Shown: positions 13,477 to 26,021 of the stretch, one piece after another
Layout of the letters: every line of letters begins with the position of its first letter
Position numbering within the stretch: position 1 is the first letter of the stretch
Assembly: GCA_032173965.1 (NCBI GenBank)
Contig: CM063288.1
Span: 26,754,001-26,818,000 of the forward strand
DNA length: 64,000 bases
From: Sitta carolinensis
Taxonomy: Eukaryota > Chordata > Aves > Passeriformes > Sittidae
Direction: 5' to 3'
Made by a program: the position numbers and the translations under genes
The notes under the pieces: generated by a model
What the model was told of the DNA's origin: nothing
The model's database searches: none
What the model saw: the letters and a program-made list of their open reading frames with translations, nothing else

Positions 13477-13652
13477 TCGGGGGCCAGCATAAGCAGTGCC
13501 AGGTCCCAGGTACACAAACCTACTAATATGCAAGTAATACCTGAAGACTGGATAAGTATCCATGTGATTCGTGGATCTCAGACTGCTTTGATGAAGCAGT
13601 GGCAGAGGCAGATGTGTGGTGGTAGGCTCAAGGATGACTGGCCAGGGTCCAG
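13477..13652 (+). other. candidate exon (176 nt, weak)
   Basis: The acceptor side is a strong pyrimidine tract (TTTTCTCTCCCCTAG) and the donor is CCAG|GTAAGC. The first frame is open for all 58 codons, with SGASISSARSQ near the start and IPEDWISIHVIRG in the middle; the other two frames have stops. An open frame of this length by chance has a probability of several percent, so it is suggestive only. The minus strand is also open here (13381-13734), which argues for composition rather than coding. No family recognised. Confidence 0.22.
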
Positions 13653-15289
13653 GTAAGCTCACTCTGGTGAAATAAAGATAATGGCTTGGAACTCTGAGGA
13701 GGGTCAACCCTCTCTCTTCTGTGTGTGCAGCCAATGCCAGGGATAGGTTGCATTTGCTGTGTTTCTTTTGGAGGAGGCAGAACTAAGAGATTTGATTATC
13801 AGCTGAGGGAAAGCAGCTGTCTCCTGTCAGCTGTCTGAGTGTGCTTACAGAGGTGGGCTCCATAGCTAAAGCACTGGCTGCACCCAGAGCAGGCTCACAG
13901 TCACAAGCTCCTATAGGAATGACTCAGAACTCTAGCTGGCCAATTTTAATGTAACAGTCCATGAAGGAGAGCTTGTCCTTCCCCATTTTGTCTGAGTCCT
14001 CTTTACTTCTCAAATTCTTACATGAACTCACTTGGTGCATCTTGTGTGATAATCTTCAAGTGCTGCTGTAGAGTCAGCAATAACTTGAGAACTCTATGCA
14101 TGATTTTTTGCTTTCCTCAGCTTACTAGTGAGTAGCTTGCCAAAGCTGCCCAGACCTTTAAGGGGTCTGTAGCTTTTTAGTTCTAAACAGAATGATGTAC
14201 ATAGTTTCTTTATAATACAGAATTAAAATAATATCAGTTATAATTTTGTGCCTTTTCAAGTATCTACACCTTTTCTGCAATCTGCTAACATGAGTAAGAA
14301 ATGCAAAATAATCATATAAAAAGTCTGTTCTAATTATAAGCATATTTTTATTCATATAAAGCACTGTTCTAGTCACCTTGAAATTTCCCTCCAGAGAATG
14401 GCTGCTAAAAATTTCATGTGCTTTTGCTGTAAAACATTGGATTGCCCTGTAGCTGATTATCCTGTAACAGTAAATAGAAAGGCTTTGCCTTATATGTGGT
14501 ACAATGAGGAAATTCTTGATATTCTTGTAGACCAGTAGCATTAACATTTTTGCAGTATGAGGGCAGCTTGGTATCTGTGACTCACTGACTCTTACTTGTT
14601 TTTTAAAAAGGCCTTCAAAAATCCCTTGTGAATCTCTCGGTTAGAATGGGAAAAAAAAAACCCAACCCCTCCACTGTTCCTTAGTAGAGACTGTTTCTGA
14701 ATACTTAAAAACTGTTAATAAAATTAAAACAGCTTTCTTATTCCTACTTGGAAGAAAATCCATGTTCAGACTGTAATTAACTTGCAAGCCAGTTGTTTCA
14801 AGATGTTGACTCTAGCTTACTCTGTTATTCCATGACAAATCTGCTAGGATTTTTTCCCTTCAAATGAAATTTTGATGCTGTTTGATGTGAAAATCAGATA
14901 CTTTTTTCATAGCTAGAGAACTACTAAACTATAAGCACATCATTGCAAATATAAAATCATTATCTCAGGAATGGACATCCCTTTGTAGAGTTGACAGCAG
15001 TAGTATCTGAAGGCAAAAAGCACTTTCTGTGCAATCTCCTTGACTTTTAAGGTCCATTCAAGATCCTTCAGTGCTGGGACTGTTGCAGGAAGGCTTTCAT
15101 TTTTAAGGAGCTTTTCACTAATGGAGATGTTCTTGCTTCTCCAGGTGTCTTTGAATCCTGCAGAAACTGAGTGGCTTCTTGCTGCAAAATAGAGTATGGA
15201 AAGTACTGAAAGCTGCCTGTGGTATGACGTGGCTGAGATCCGTGTACAAATGTACAGGAAGGTAAACTGGGATGGTAGCAATGTCTCAC

Positions 15290-15357
15290 CTCAGGGGACT
15301 GGTAAAAATATGATGATACTTGAACTGTGTGAGGACCTGCATCAGATGAGCTTTCCT
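15290..15357 (-). other. candidate exon (68 nt, weak)
   Basis: On the minus strand a CT-rich acceptor tract ending GATTCAG precedes 15357 and a CTGAG|GTGAGA donor follows 15290. Two frames are open; the one beginning ESSSDAGPHTVQVSSYF is the more protein-like and ends in phase at the donor. It lies inside a longer minus-strand ORF (15068-15454). No homolog comes to mind. Confidence 0.2.
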
Positions 15358-16189
15358 CTGAATCACAGAGTGAAAGAGAAGAGAGACCATGTAAGATTTT
15401 TTTGCAGGGAAAGTCTGCTTTGATGATTAAAGAACTCTGAATGACACGTGTCACAACTGTGCAGTGTCATGGTGCTAGACTCTAACATGGCCATTGCCAT
15501 CAGTGTAGTCTGAGGGGAATAATGCAAATGGTTGTTAACAGACAGTATGGTTAAGAAGACTAATTGGACAGAAACAGCTAAACTATTTTGGTCCCACAAA
15601 GACATGTGTGGACTTAAGATGTTGCTTAAGATAAGTGCATTTCAAAGAGGAGGTGGTGCAGAGGCCTGGAATGGTCTCCCAAGGACCATCTGAGAGAACT
15701 CCTTACCTTGCTGCACTAGTGGCAGTTTTACCATTGGGTTCACAATGGCCAGGGTTTTGCCCTGGGAGTTAAGATCAGAGAAATCTGTGTTCTGGTGACC
15801 AATCTCAAAGCAGAGTAGGGAGCTTCCTCTATGGTCCTTAGCTGCAGTACCTACACTAACTTGAAGTGAAAGACGTGTTCAGTTAGTGACAACTGCTGCA
15901 AGGAAAACCATTTCCAGCCTTTCCTTGCTCCCCAAAAATAACCATCATCACTTAGATTTAAAGAATAAATTTTCTGATGAGAAAAGAAGTATTGAAATGC
16001 TGCCTTATGTACTTTAGCTATTCCTGAGCTTGCAATGTTTAACTTTGCTTGTTTTAGTGAAAACATTTGTGGGGTTTTAATATTTGTATTCAAAAGGATT
16101 GAATTAGTGAGATAGTTTGACCAGCATGTTAAATTTGGAACCTGGGAATAAACATTTCTGGAAACAAAAAATATGCTCAGTGTTGATCA

Positions 16190-16620
16190 TAGAGTTCCAG
16201 GGTGCATGCACTCTAGACTGTCCATTTTTCAATAGTTATTTTTTAAAGTAATTATTGAAAACATTTTAAGCTTTTAAGATCTGATTTAATTGATAAATAA
16301 TATAATAAGATTAATTTTCTCTATTGGAATAAAGAAAGAAGTTCTGCTTTCTAGGAAAATCTGATAATGAAGAAAACATGTACACTATACACAACTCTTA
16401 AAGTATCCCAGTCACTTATTTGTATATTATCACATTTTACCTCATTAAGTATTAATCTTGAAGTTCTTGATTTTAATTTATTATGGGAATGCTGATTTCC
16501 ATATTTGTTATTTATTGATATACCTGATGTATTTTGGGAGAAAGATCTGAAATGTAACTCAACATTTTCAAATATAACATAACAAATAGAACACATTCAA
16601 AAATTGTGTAAATTGATTTT
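16190..16620. other. very AT-rich block
   Basis: Strongly AT-rich sequence with many TAAT, ATTA and AATAAA-like words and almost no CpG. It could hold a conserved element or be simple AT-rich filler; I see no gene or repeat family. Confidence 0.4.
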
Positions 16621-17061
16621 TGTTATAAATTTTGGGTCCTTGAAGACTTGGTATACCTGGAGGGGTTTTTTTGGCTGTTATAGAACTTAGAGCAATAATC
16701 CTTGTAACTGAAAATTAGGGAAACATTGAAGTTTGTGTCTTGCAATTTTTTCAACACCTAAACATCTTCTGTTGTAATGCATTATTCTAACAGTAAACAC
16801 AGGAAAATATTTAGAACACTTTCTCACAAAGCTGAAATGTGTTTGTGTTGAGTAGACATGTGGTGTCTTTTGATGAATAAGGGGCAATTTTTTTAATTAT
16901 TAGTGTACCTCATGCTGTACCTGTGGAAAAAACCATCAAATTTAGTCAAGTTATAAGCCTTTGAGAAATTTCTGATAACATAGTCCAATGATGTTTGTAA
17001 ATGTGAGTTGTAAAAAATTCATTAACTTCTTTCCTTTGTCTTTTGTCTTTGGTTTGTTCAG

Positions 17062-17118
17062 GATTGCTTCTCCTGGAAGGCTGCTTTACCTAGCCCCACT
17101 GTTACTATTCATATGCAC
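17062..17118 (+). other. candidate exon (57 nt, weak)
   Basis: A long pyrimidine-rich tract ending GTTCAG precedes 17062 and a CAC|GTAAGA donor follows 17118. Length is a multiple of three. Two of three frames are open; one reads IASPGRLLYLAPLLLFIC, a hydrophobic stretch, the other begins DCFSWKAALPSPTV. At this length open frames are not informative, so the splice signals are the main support. Confidence 0.2.
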
Positions 17119-18828
17119 GTAAGACTTGAAAATTCGTAAGTTACAGTTTAATGCGCTTTTTAAAGATGTTTCTCAGCAAATTATAAGATAGTGAGGCTTT
17201 TTATTTTCACATTTCAGAGCATCAAGGGTCTAACCCAGTTTTCACTGTAGTCCAGAGTACTTTTCTAGTTGGGATTATATCCCAGTACCTTAAGAAGGTA
17301 CACCCTGTTATGGTTTATTGCTGTAGTTTAAAAATAATTGAATGGTTGTAGGAGCTTAACTTTTATGACCAGTCATCTGATAAAGATCTGTCTCTTTTTT
17401 ATTATTATCTCAAACAATATTCTGCAGCACTAGTCCTGGCTGCAAAATAGCATTCATGCTTAATAATTTTACACAATGTCAGATATCTTCAGCTGTAATT
17501 ATGGTTCAAAACGGTTTAAATGGTGGCAGAAATATTACTTTGGCAAATGCCTGTCTTTCAAGCCTTATTTTTAGGAGAAATAGCTGATGATGTTTTCATT
17601 CATGTGTTTTTAAGATGCCATGCCTGTGACATTTCTTACTGAAGGGGACACTTTTAACAGTGTGCTAGAATTTTTTTTTCCAGTTCATTTAAGATAGTTG
17701 TTTGAAACCTTACATTGTCTCTTCCTAAAATAAATGTTTTTCACGGTGTTCTGCTAAGCAAATACTGCTGGGCGGTTTTTAGGGGTGTTTTTTTTTGCTG
17801 TTTTTAAGCTACTTTAATAAGGCTTGGTCTTTTTGGTAAGACAGTTTTAACATTGAACATAACATCTAGCAACAAAAATGTATATAATGTGATCTGAATT
17901 AATTCTTTCCCCCAAATACAGTTAGAGCATATGTTCTCACCCTGTGCAGTCTAGAGGATGGCTGATTGTGTGCTGAGATTTGGGTAAAGAGGCTGTCAGT
18001 GCATTTGTCTGTTGTGAGCCTGATTTCATTTATGCAACAGAAATTAGCTGAGATGCTTTCTCATGCTCAGAGTGAGGAGAGCATCTATGCCCTCCCTTTG
18101 AATTCCTTTAAAAGAATTTGAAGTCTTTAAAGGACACTTGATTGTATTCAGAAAAGTGCTCTGTGATTAACTGATCTGTAGCTCATACAAGGCCCTCATA
18201 TCAAATACAGAAAGTGTACACTTGTTCTTTGCTTCTGAAACCCACTGCAGGAGAAGAATTATTTGTGAGGATGTAGCTGCTTGAAGGTAAACGCTGTCTT
18301 CAGCAGAACCTAGGGAAAGCGATATTCATTTACTTTGACTCCAGTTCTTCTCTGTGTGTGGGGTGAGGTCTCTAGAGCAAGACTGACCAAGAGGCAGAAA
18401 GTTCATGAACAAAAGTGTTTCCCTTCTGAATGGAATAAGAAAAATTAAGTAAAGTTGATCCTTCATAGCCACATATACCCAGGTAACGCAGAAGAATGTA
18501 CAGAAATAATATACAAGTTGTGAAAATGTTGACTATCACTGACTGTAGAACTTTCTTCGGATCATAGTAAATGAGTAAATGGTCTTGTAAGAAACTTAGT
18601 TAAAATAGACTTTTGGGCTGCCAGCTTTGCACATTGCCCAAAAAATAACAAAGAACAGCTTGTTATACTGCACCATTTCCCCTACCCCACTGAGTTTTTC
18701 CCTGTATCATTGTGGGTGGAACATGAACTGTGTGTATAACTGCAGGCATAATTTGACCTTTAAGACCTTCACTGCTGCAAGTGATACAAGAAAAGTGAAA
18801 GTCAGAGTGGATGTTCAGGTACCAAAAC

Positions 18829-18876
18829 CAAGTACCTGATAAAGCTTGAAAACAAGTACTTGATAAAGCTTGAAAA
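18829..18876 (+). repeat. 24-bp tandem duplication
   Basis: Two adjacent 24-bp copies (18829-18852 and 18853-18876) differ at a single base (C/T at the seventh base of ...GTAC.TGATAAAGC). This is a recent local duplication. Confidence 0.9.
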
Positions 18877-19521
18877 ACACAGTTAAAAAGAAAATGTCAT
18901 TTTTGCTGGCATGTGGCTTTGCTAAATGAACTGTTCTGGCTTGTCCTATTAAAACTCAGAGCCAACCCTTTTACCAGTGTAAGGAGGGAACACTGAGTAT
19001 ATATCAGTACAGTGGCAAGATAATGCAAAATACCAGGAAAAGAAAGGAGCGAAAATGTTGTTTTCCTCAGTCAGTTATTCCCTTTCTTGCCAAGATTTGC
19101 CAAGCCCTGCACGTTGAGCATTAGATGTGCAATCGACTCTGTGCCAGAATTTTACATACTTTGCAGTAAATGTGGCAGCTTTTACCAGCCCTGCTTTCAT
19201 CCATTATACAGATGAAAGCCCTGCTGGCTTCCCACTTCTCACGCAATACCCTCAGTTCCACACCAAATGTGCCAGGTATTTTACCTGGCATGTGACAGCC
19301 TGTAGCAATGGATCTGTTTATGGGCTCGCTGTGTGCAAGATGCTGTGATCTGTCCCTCAGGCAGTTCTGTGCATTTGGGTTCTGATTGGGAGGGGATCCA
19401 GCACTGAGCTGGGGGCTGGAGTACTCTGCCTTGTGCAATGGAAAGAAGGGACAACCCAAATCCATGGCTGGATGCTCTACAATTGTGCTAGTGGGAATAT
19501 TGGAATATGAAAAGATGTGTA

Positions 19522-19569
19522 TATATGTGGTATATAAAGGAGTTCTATATGTGGTATATAAAGGAGTTC
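19522..19569 (+). repeat. 24-bp tandem duplication
   Basis: Two identical adjacent 24-bp copies (19522-19545 and 19546-19569) each carry TATATGTGG followed by TATATAAAGG. The TATAAA words are by-products of the repeat and not evidence of a promoter. Confidence 0.9.
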
Positions 19570-22500
19570 TAATCCTCTTGGGTTTCCTGCTTTTTCATTA
19601 GAATCTGGCCCATATGAAGTTACAGAAATAAATCCCCGCCCTGTTTCCCCTCTGCATATAAGTAAAATAACCCAGTTTCTAAAGTTGCTAGGACTCCTAC
19701 TAGAAGTATCAGACTAATCTCCATAGCTTTAAGAAAAGGAGTAATTATAGATGCCTTCGGTAGGACAGACATACAGCAGTGACTTTACTGTTTGGTCTTC
19801 CAGGAGGGTACCATGTGCAATCCCTTCAGGGACAGTTTTGGGAGTGCTGGCTGGAAGGACATCACTGCTGCTGGGAGCTTTAACACTGGGCCTGGTCTCC
19901 TGGCATGCCAGATCTTTCTTTAAGCTATAGGTGGCGGGAGACCTAGTGCTGGAATGGTTTTTTTTTTTGGGTCTATAGCTCATCATCTTCAGCAGAAAGG
20001 GCATAGGAAAGAAAATAATGAAATGCTGCATAGAATGGATACACTTCTAAACAGGAAGAAAAACCAACTAATAATCCAGTGAAGGGCTTTAGAAATTAAT
20101 AAGTATGCAAGGTAACTTGGGATTTCCACACAGCTAATCTCTATCCATGGCTATCTCATCAATCTCTACTTTTGCAGGCATTTGCAGGTGGTGCTTTTTT
20201 TTAATAATCTGAAAAGATGAGCAATTAAAGTAACTTAATAACGATTCAAATAGTGTATGTTAAACAAAAGTAACAATTGTGGTATTACTGCAAAATTTAA
20301 CTCATTGATCTGCTACTGGATTTATAGGAGCATGTAGAAAGGTATTTTTTATAGTATCCTTTAGAGAATGATAATACACACTGTGTTTTTCCTTTGCTCT
20401 TAGAAATAAGAACTGTTCTGTCTTATATTCCACTGGGTAACATGTGCACTGTTGAATACTGAATTTTTAATGTCGATCGCTAGCTTACGAAAACAATCTC
20501 TGCTTTACTGACCTTAATACATATGAAGTATGATGTGCACGACCAGACTCTCTGCTCTTAGATGGATATTCTCAGTCAAGGCTTCATTTCCAGAAACAAC
20601 TTATTTGCTATTATAAAAGTTTTAATGAAGTGTATTAGTTGATAGGGTTTTCCCCTTAATTTTTATAGAAAATCCGTGTGGATTTTAGTCTCCTAAATAG
20701 CTGTATGGCAGCACAACCACTTGAAATAGCCTTAAATGAGTTAATTGGAATGGCGTAAATAGTTTTGTTTGTGATTTATCTTTACTAAAACCTATAAAAT
20801 GCATGTAATTGAGTTGCTGAGGGATGCTGTGCCATTCAATAGGGCACATACAGAGCACTAGGAAAGGGAGCACTTGCCCTGCTGGCTTAGTTCCTGGTCG
20901 GTTTGTGCATTCTCTCCACTGAACCTTCCCCTGAAGTCTCTGGTACAGTGCAGCATTAAAAGCATGTGCAATGCCTTTCATATCTTACAGATATGTATAC
21001 AATTCAACAAATATTTGAAAGCATTATATGAACATAAAGTCTTATTTTTTAGATGTGTTTAGTGTCTTGAGTCTTTTAAACTGTTGGTATCAACTAATGC
21101 TGCAGCAGAGATGGAAATTAGATTTTGCTGTTATCTGAACAGCAATTGATAGTTATTTTTGACTCTCTGATGTGCTTGCAGTCATTTGCTGAGGGATGAG
21201 ATTTGGTTGTAAGTAGCTAGAAATTTGTTAGATTTATAACTGAAAATAAATCTGTGTGACTAACACTAGGCAAAGGCAGTCTTTTTGATGTAGGCTGATT
21301 TGCCTTTCTTGTCATGGGCTTTCATGCTTGTGTTCATCCTTTCTCCTGCCTTCCCCTTTTCCAGAGCCTTGACTGCCTGTTAGGGACCAGGTGAAGCTAC
21401 CTGGTGTATGCCTGGACAGCCTCCAATGGCCATCTGGTGCTGCTTAGCTGGACCTTCTGGCCCAGAAATGAGATCAGCACTTTCTCTTGGCTGCTGGTCT
21501 TTGGCTCATATGTGTAACAAAGAGCTCCTGAAGTAAAAGAAATGAGAACAAATCAGCATCTTTGTGATTCACTCCCTTAACCAGTTTCTTGGAAAAAAAT
21601 AGTTTTCAAATGTCTGTGTTCACAGTATCCTTTTGTATTGTTTTGAGAGGACTGTATTCAGTGAAGTCAAAAGACACAATAGCTTTGAGAGGTGTCTTTA
21701 AATCTTTGTTGATATTAGGAACCTGACAAATACAATATAATTTTTTACCCTTGTGCAATGCTGAACTGGAAATTACAATTACAATCGCTCACCAGGCTGG
21801 AGTCAAATTAGGAGCACTTGCTAATGTTTGTTTTAGCATTTCTAATCTTAGAAACTGGGGAAGAAATTGTTTATCTTGACTATATGGCATAGATATAACC
21901 ATTCCCCTTTCATTTCATGATGGGCTTCTCCACACAGGATTTTCCTTTTCACCCTCAACTATCTTTGATTAATAAATAGTAAGATGCATTTAATTCAAAT
22001 ATGTTTGTTAAAGAAACGAGTTTCTTTCATACCAGTCAATGAATGTCACTCATATAAAGTTGACAGGAATTGCATGTGCATGGAATACAGCCCTAAAGTA
22101 ATAAGGACAAATTCTCTAATTTTTGTTTCTAGATATATATCTGACCCTTGCAATTATTGTGAGAAGATGAACACCTATTTAATGAGAGTCTCCTGGTGGT
22201 TTTCTTAAGTGACACTGTAAACTCATTGACTATGCTGATGATTATAATAACCTGTGTCATACTATAGTATATTTATGATGTTTTCTGGACGTTCCTGTTC
22301 TTCTAATATGTCAAAATATTTAAGAAAGCAGCTATGAATTTCCTTTTTGTTGATCTGATGCACTTTTTCTGGGAGTAGATGTCATTAGGCTAATGAAAAT
22401 TATTCCACTCAGATGAGAAATGTGCTTGAGCCTACAGGCAGATGAGGACAGTAGTCATTACCCAGGGAAGGAAAAGCACAAGCAAAGACTTAAAGACTCT

Positions 22501-23165
22501 GAACTATGTTACAGCTGCAGACTGAGAAATTGGCTCCTGATGGTCCCCTGTAGTTCCAAAACTCTGTGAAAGCACAAGCAGGAGGAGTGGGGAAACAGAG
22601 GAGGCCAGGAGATGAACTAAAGGGAAAAGTGAGACTGTAGTATACATGGAAAAACTCTCTTGCTCTGTTTCCAGTTGGCAAACTCCTGATTGCTTTGTTT
22701 TTTTGTTTGTTTGGGGTTTTTTTTGTTGGTTTGTTTTTGTTTTTTTTTTTTTAATGGGATCTGTGGTTCAATTGTTACATTAAAGGCAGGTATACTGGGA
22801 AAAGTCATTGCCTTTTCAAGAAAGTAATAAGAGAATTAGTTGCCAAGTTTTGCATTTTAAAGGAAAAACATTTAAGCATTAAATAGTGCTTACTGAGGAA
22901 AAGCTTCATACTAGGTTTTCCCTAGGTATTTCTATTTTCTTATTCACAAAATAAGTAAAAAGTCCCATGCATGTTAAGTAATATATCCCAAAAGCTGTCA
23001 AGCTATCTATATAAAACTAATTTAAATCTAAAGGGACTTTTTTTTTTAAAAACCCAACTCAAACCAAAAAAACCTCTGGCAAACTCCAAATATAATACTA
23101 CTAGAGGTTGAACTCAAGTGATGGGCTTATTTACCTGGAGAAGAATGTGTTGAGATGCAGATATA

Positions 23166-23456
23166 GAATCACAGAATTGTTTAGGCTAGAAAACTTCAGT
23201 TGGATCTTTGACATCATCGAGTGCAACCATTTACCCAGCACTGACAAGTTCACCACTAGACCATGTCCCTAAGGTGCCACATGTACCCTTTTAAATACCT
23301 TCAGGGATGGTGACTCCACCACTTCCCTGGGCAGCCTCCTTCAATGCTTAACAACCTTTTCAGAGAAGATGTTTTTTTGCAGTATCCAATCTAAATTTCC
23401 CTTGGTGCAATTCGAGACCATTTCCTTTTATCCTGTTGCTTGTGACCCAGAGGACT
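23166..23456 (-). mobile_element. CR1 LINE, 3' end fragment
   Basis: The plus strand starts with GAATCACAGAAT, the reverse complement of the CR1 3'-terminal octamer repeat. It continues through recognisable CR1 3'-UTR words in order: 'catcgagtgcaacca', 'cccagcactgacaag', 'accatgtccctaag', 'gggatggtgactccacc', 'cttccctgggcagcct', 'ttcgagaccatttcc'. About 290 bp of the 3' end is present and the reverse-transcriptase ORF is absent, the usual 5' truncation. The close fit of the whole block to the common neoavian subfamily (remembered consensus) supports a bird, with moderate divergence. Confidence 0.95.
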
Positions 23457-26009
23457 GGCAGACATATCTCAAATATTCTGGACTGGTGATATTAAACTCT
23501 TTCATTGTAAAAGGAGGAGATGATCAGATTGGCAATTAAAACTCAGGGGTTTTTTTGAGGAAGCATAAGTATTTTCTTATCCTTCTTTTTTCTTTTGTAC
23601 TGTGTCAGTGTTGGTTGCAATGAAAGAGATGGCTATTGCTTTGTTAATATGTGTGGATAAATGAACAAGAGTGCAATGTAGCTGCTGAAGGACTTGCTTA
23701 TCTCAGGTGCTTTCTTTCTCAGTTTTGCCTAAGCTCAGAAACATGTCTTCATAACATATTTTGTCTTTGTAGCTTTGGCATCCCAGATTCCAAATCTGAT
23801 CTCTTTTTTTCTGGCATTATGTGATGTTGGAAACTAACCATGGGAGGGCCACATGTAATCCTCAATTTTGTGATGTGCCCTGTGGCTGTCTGCCGTTTTT
23901 AAAAAGAGATACGGCCTTCAGAGACTACAGGTCCCAGCAAGCAGTGCTTCATTCTGATCTGATAAGCAAGTGCTCAGATCTGATGTGTGCTGCATGTCAG
24001 GGCCTGCTCTCTGCATGAGCCACACCTCAGCATTTGAGATAAGGGTGGCTGCAAGCTGCTCCAGCCAACAAAAAGTAGGTGCAGCTTTGGCCAGAAGCTG
24101 ATGTGGTTTTTTTTTTAATTTTCCTGTGCCCTTCAGTTTTAGGAACTTATTTTATCTTATACCGCAATGCAACAGGATTCTGGTATATAGCCCATCATGT
24201 TGAATATTATTTTGGTTTCTAAGTTCTCCCAGGTGCTTCCTTTTCCTTCTCTGTGATGGCTGTCCTCATAGGCTGTTCAGGAGTGGGCAAAACTTTTGGA
24301 AGTGGCCGATTGCTTCAAGTAAGTGTGTTGTTGCAAGAGATTCAAGCCCATTTTTACTTGCTAAAGAGACCTAGCTCATTCAGGCAAGCTTTGGATAAAC
24401 AGTCTAAAATTTGGGGTGGTTTATCTGATTCAATTTTTTAAAAGTTTGTCCAATATGGGAAGAGACTACCTCACTTTGACCTGGACAGCTGAGGAAGGAG
24501 CTTTGACACACCTTTGGGTGCAATTTAGACACCTGTTCTGAAATGCCTTCAGATTAAGAGTTCAAAAGCTGACTCTGCTTGGATGCAGTTCAAGATTGAA
24601 GCAATCCTTTTCTCCCAGTCTTAGACTAGATGCTTCCCAAGATGTTTGGATGCAGCTTACTTCTCTGTAGCAATTCCTTTCCGAGTTCTGTTCTTCAGCT
24701 GGGTCTGCATCTGAGCAAGTGAAGGCATGATGAGAAGTTCTTTTGGAGTTTCACAGCACCTCAGATGTTTCTTGGGAAGTGGGAAAAACTCTGGGTGACT
24801 CTTCTGAGATTTGTGGGTGACTTCAGTTTCAGGTATCTGTTGTAAAATACAAAGCCAAAGTATCAAGTGTCCTGCAGTATCTGTCATCTTTATTTTTTGC
24901 TTTGTAGTCTTGCTCAAAGAAAGTTCAGTTGAGTGAGGAACTTTTCATATTCTTTTAAAATCCATGTAAATATCACTGCCACAAGAGCAGCAATATCAGA
25001 TTGATCAAGAGGCCTGTTTGTCCCAGAATTCAGTCTCAGTCCATGGTCAATGATGGACTCATAGGGCAAGAGCAAAAATTACATTCTGTGTGATAAAAGA
25101 ACCTCACACTGGAGTACTTTCTTGCTTAGGAGCTTGAACTTCCTAAGTTAACATTTGCTTCTGGATCATGGTAACACAGTTGTTCCTGCCAACATACTCT
25201 GTCATCCTGCATCCTCTATTTGCACTTTTGCGCGTTAAACATAGAAACAATAGCATCACTACTTGGATTTTGTTCTTTGTCTAGATAGCAGTATGGGTAG
25301 CTGAAATGCTGCACAAAGACAAATCAGATGCTGTTAACTCCTTCCTGCCTGATGGTTTGTGTATCTTGAAACAAATAATTCTCAAGGCCACAGTTTGGTC
25401 ATGTATTAGTTCTATTTATAATTTTTATTGAACCCTGAGATCTGACTTTTCTCTCAACTTGATGAATAATGGAACCTTTGACTAGTAGAGTGGGGATAAA
25501 TACATACATGAAGAAGAGCAGTTAATGAATAAGTAGCTGGTGAACAGTGGTGACAGTGGATAAAGATACCTGTCAAATTCTTAGCACCAAAAAACTAAAG
25601 TACATTTGGCCTGATCCAACATCGGAAGAATTTAATTTACATTGATTTCAAAAGAGTGCCTTCTTAGCCTGTATGATATGAATTCTTATCTCTGTATCCT
25701 TTTTATTGTTTCCTATTTTTTTCCTCACTGGTTTTCCTTTATAAGCACAGTTAGGTTATTTGATCTGACTCCCTTCTGCAGCACATTCTTTTGTAGAAGT
25801 AGCTTCCTGGAGAAGAGTGGCACCATGGTATACTAGGAACAGCCTGTTGGGGAAAGCTAAGATGATAGAGATTGATCCAGTGCTTTTAAGAGAGTAGCCA
25901 GCTAGAGAAACCTGTGTTTTTACAGAGAAATACTGTAGTAAGGAAAGTAAAAAAATCTCTGAAACTGACTTGGAGAAGTCTCTCCAGTTCTCTGCTGTTA
26001 TTATAAGTC

Positions 26010-26021
26010 ATATATATATAT
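26010..26021. repeat. short AT microsatellite
   Basis: Six AT units, with a second shorter TATATAT run near 26039. Length is too small to mean much beyond local slippage. Confidence 0.8.

Larger units (their letters stand above)
11265..16185. other. non-genic stretch with two weak exon candidates
   Basis: A run of 16 A's lies at 11979-11994 and is followed by an A/C-rich tail. I recognise no repeat family. Overlapping short ORFs around 13.4-13.7 kb and 14.9-15.6 kb do not resemble known proteins. The splice-bounded segments within them are listed separately. Confidence 0.5.
16620..23160. other. non-genic single-copy stretch
   Basis: No gene or known repeat family is seen apart from the small items listed separately (17062, 18829, 19522). 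A T/G-rich tract occupies about 22698-22754. A few retained CpGs near 20473-20490 and 20541 are isolated and may mark a small constrained site. Confidence 0.5.

Noticed and set aside
19522..19569. TATATAAA words as a promoter
   Set aside because: They are created by the tandem duplication, with no initiator, CpG or downstream transcript feature.
24253..24441. Short ORF with a Walker-A-like GCSGVGKT motif
   Set aside because: A G-x4-GK-[ST] match is expected a few times by chance in six frames of 64 kb, and there is no Walker B, no following P-loop fold pattern and no clear exon structure.
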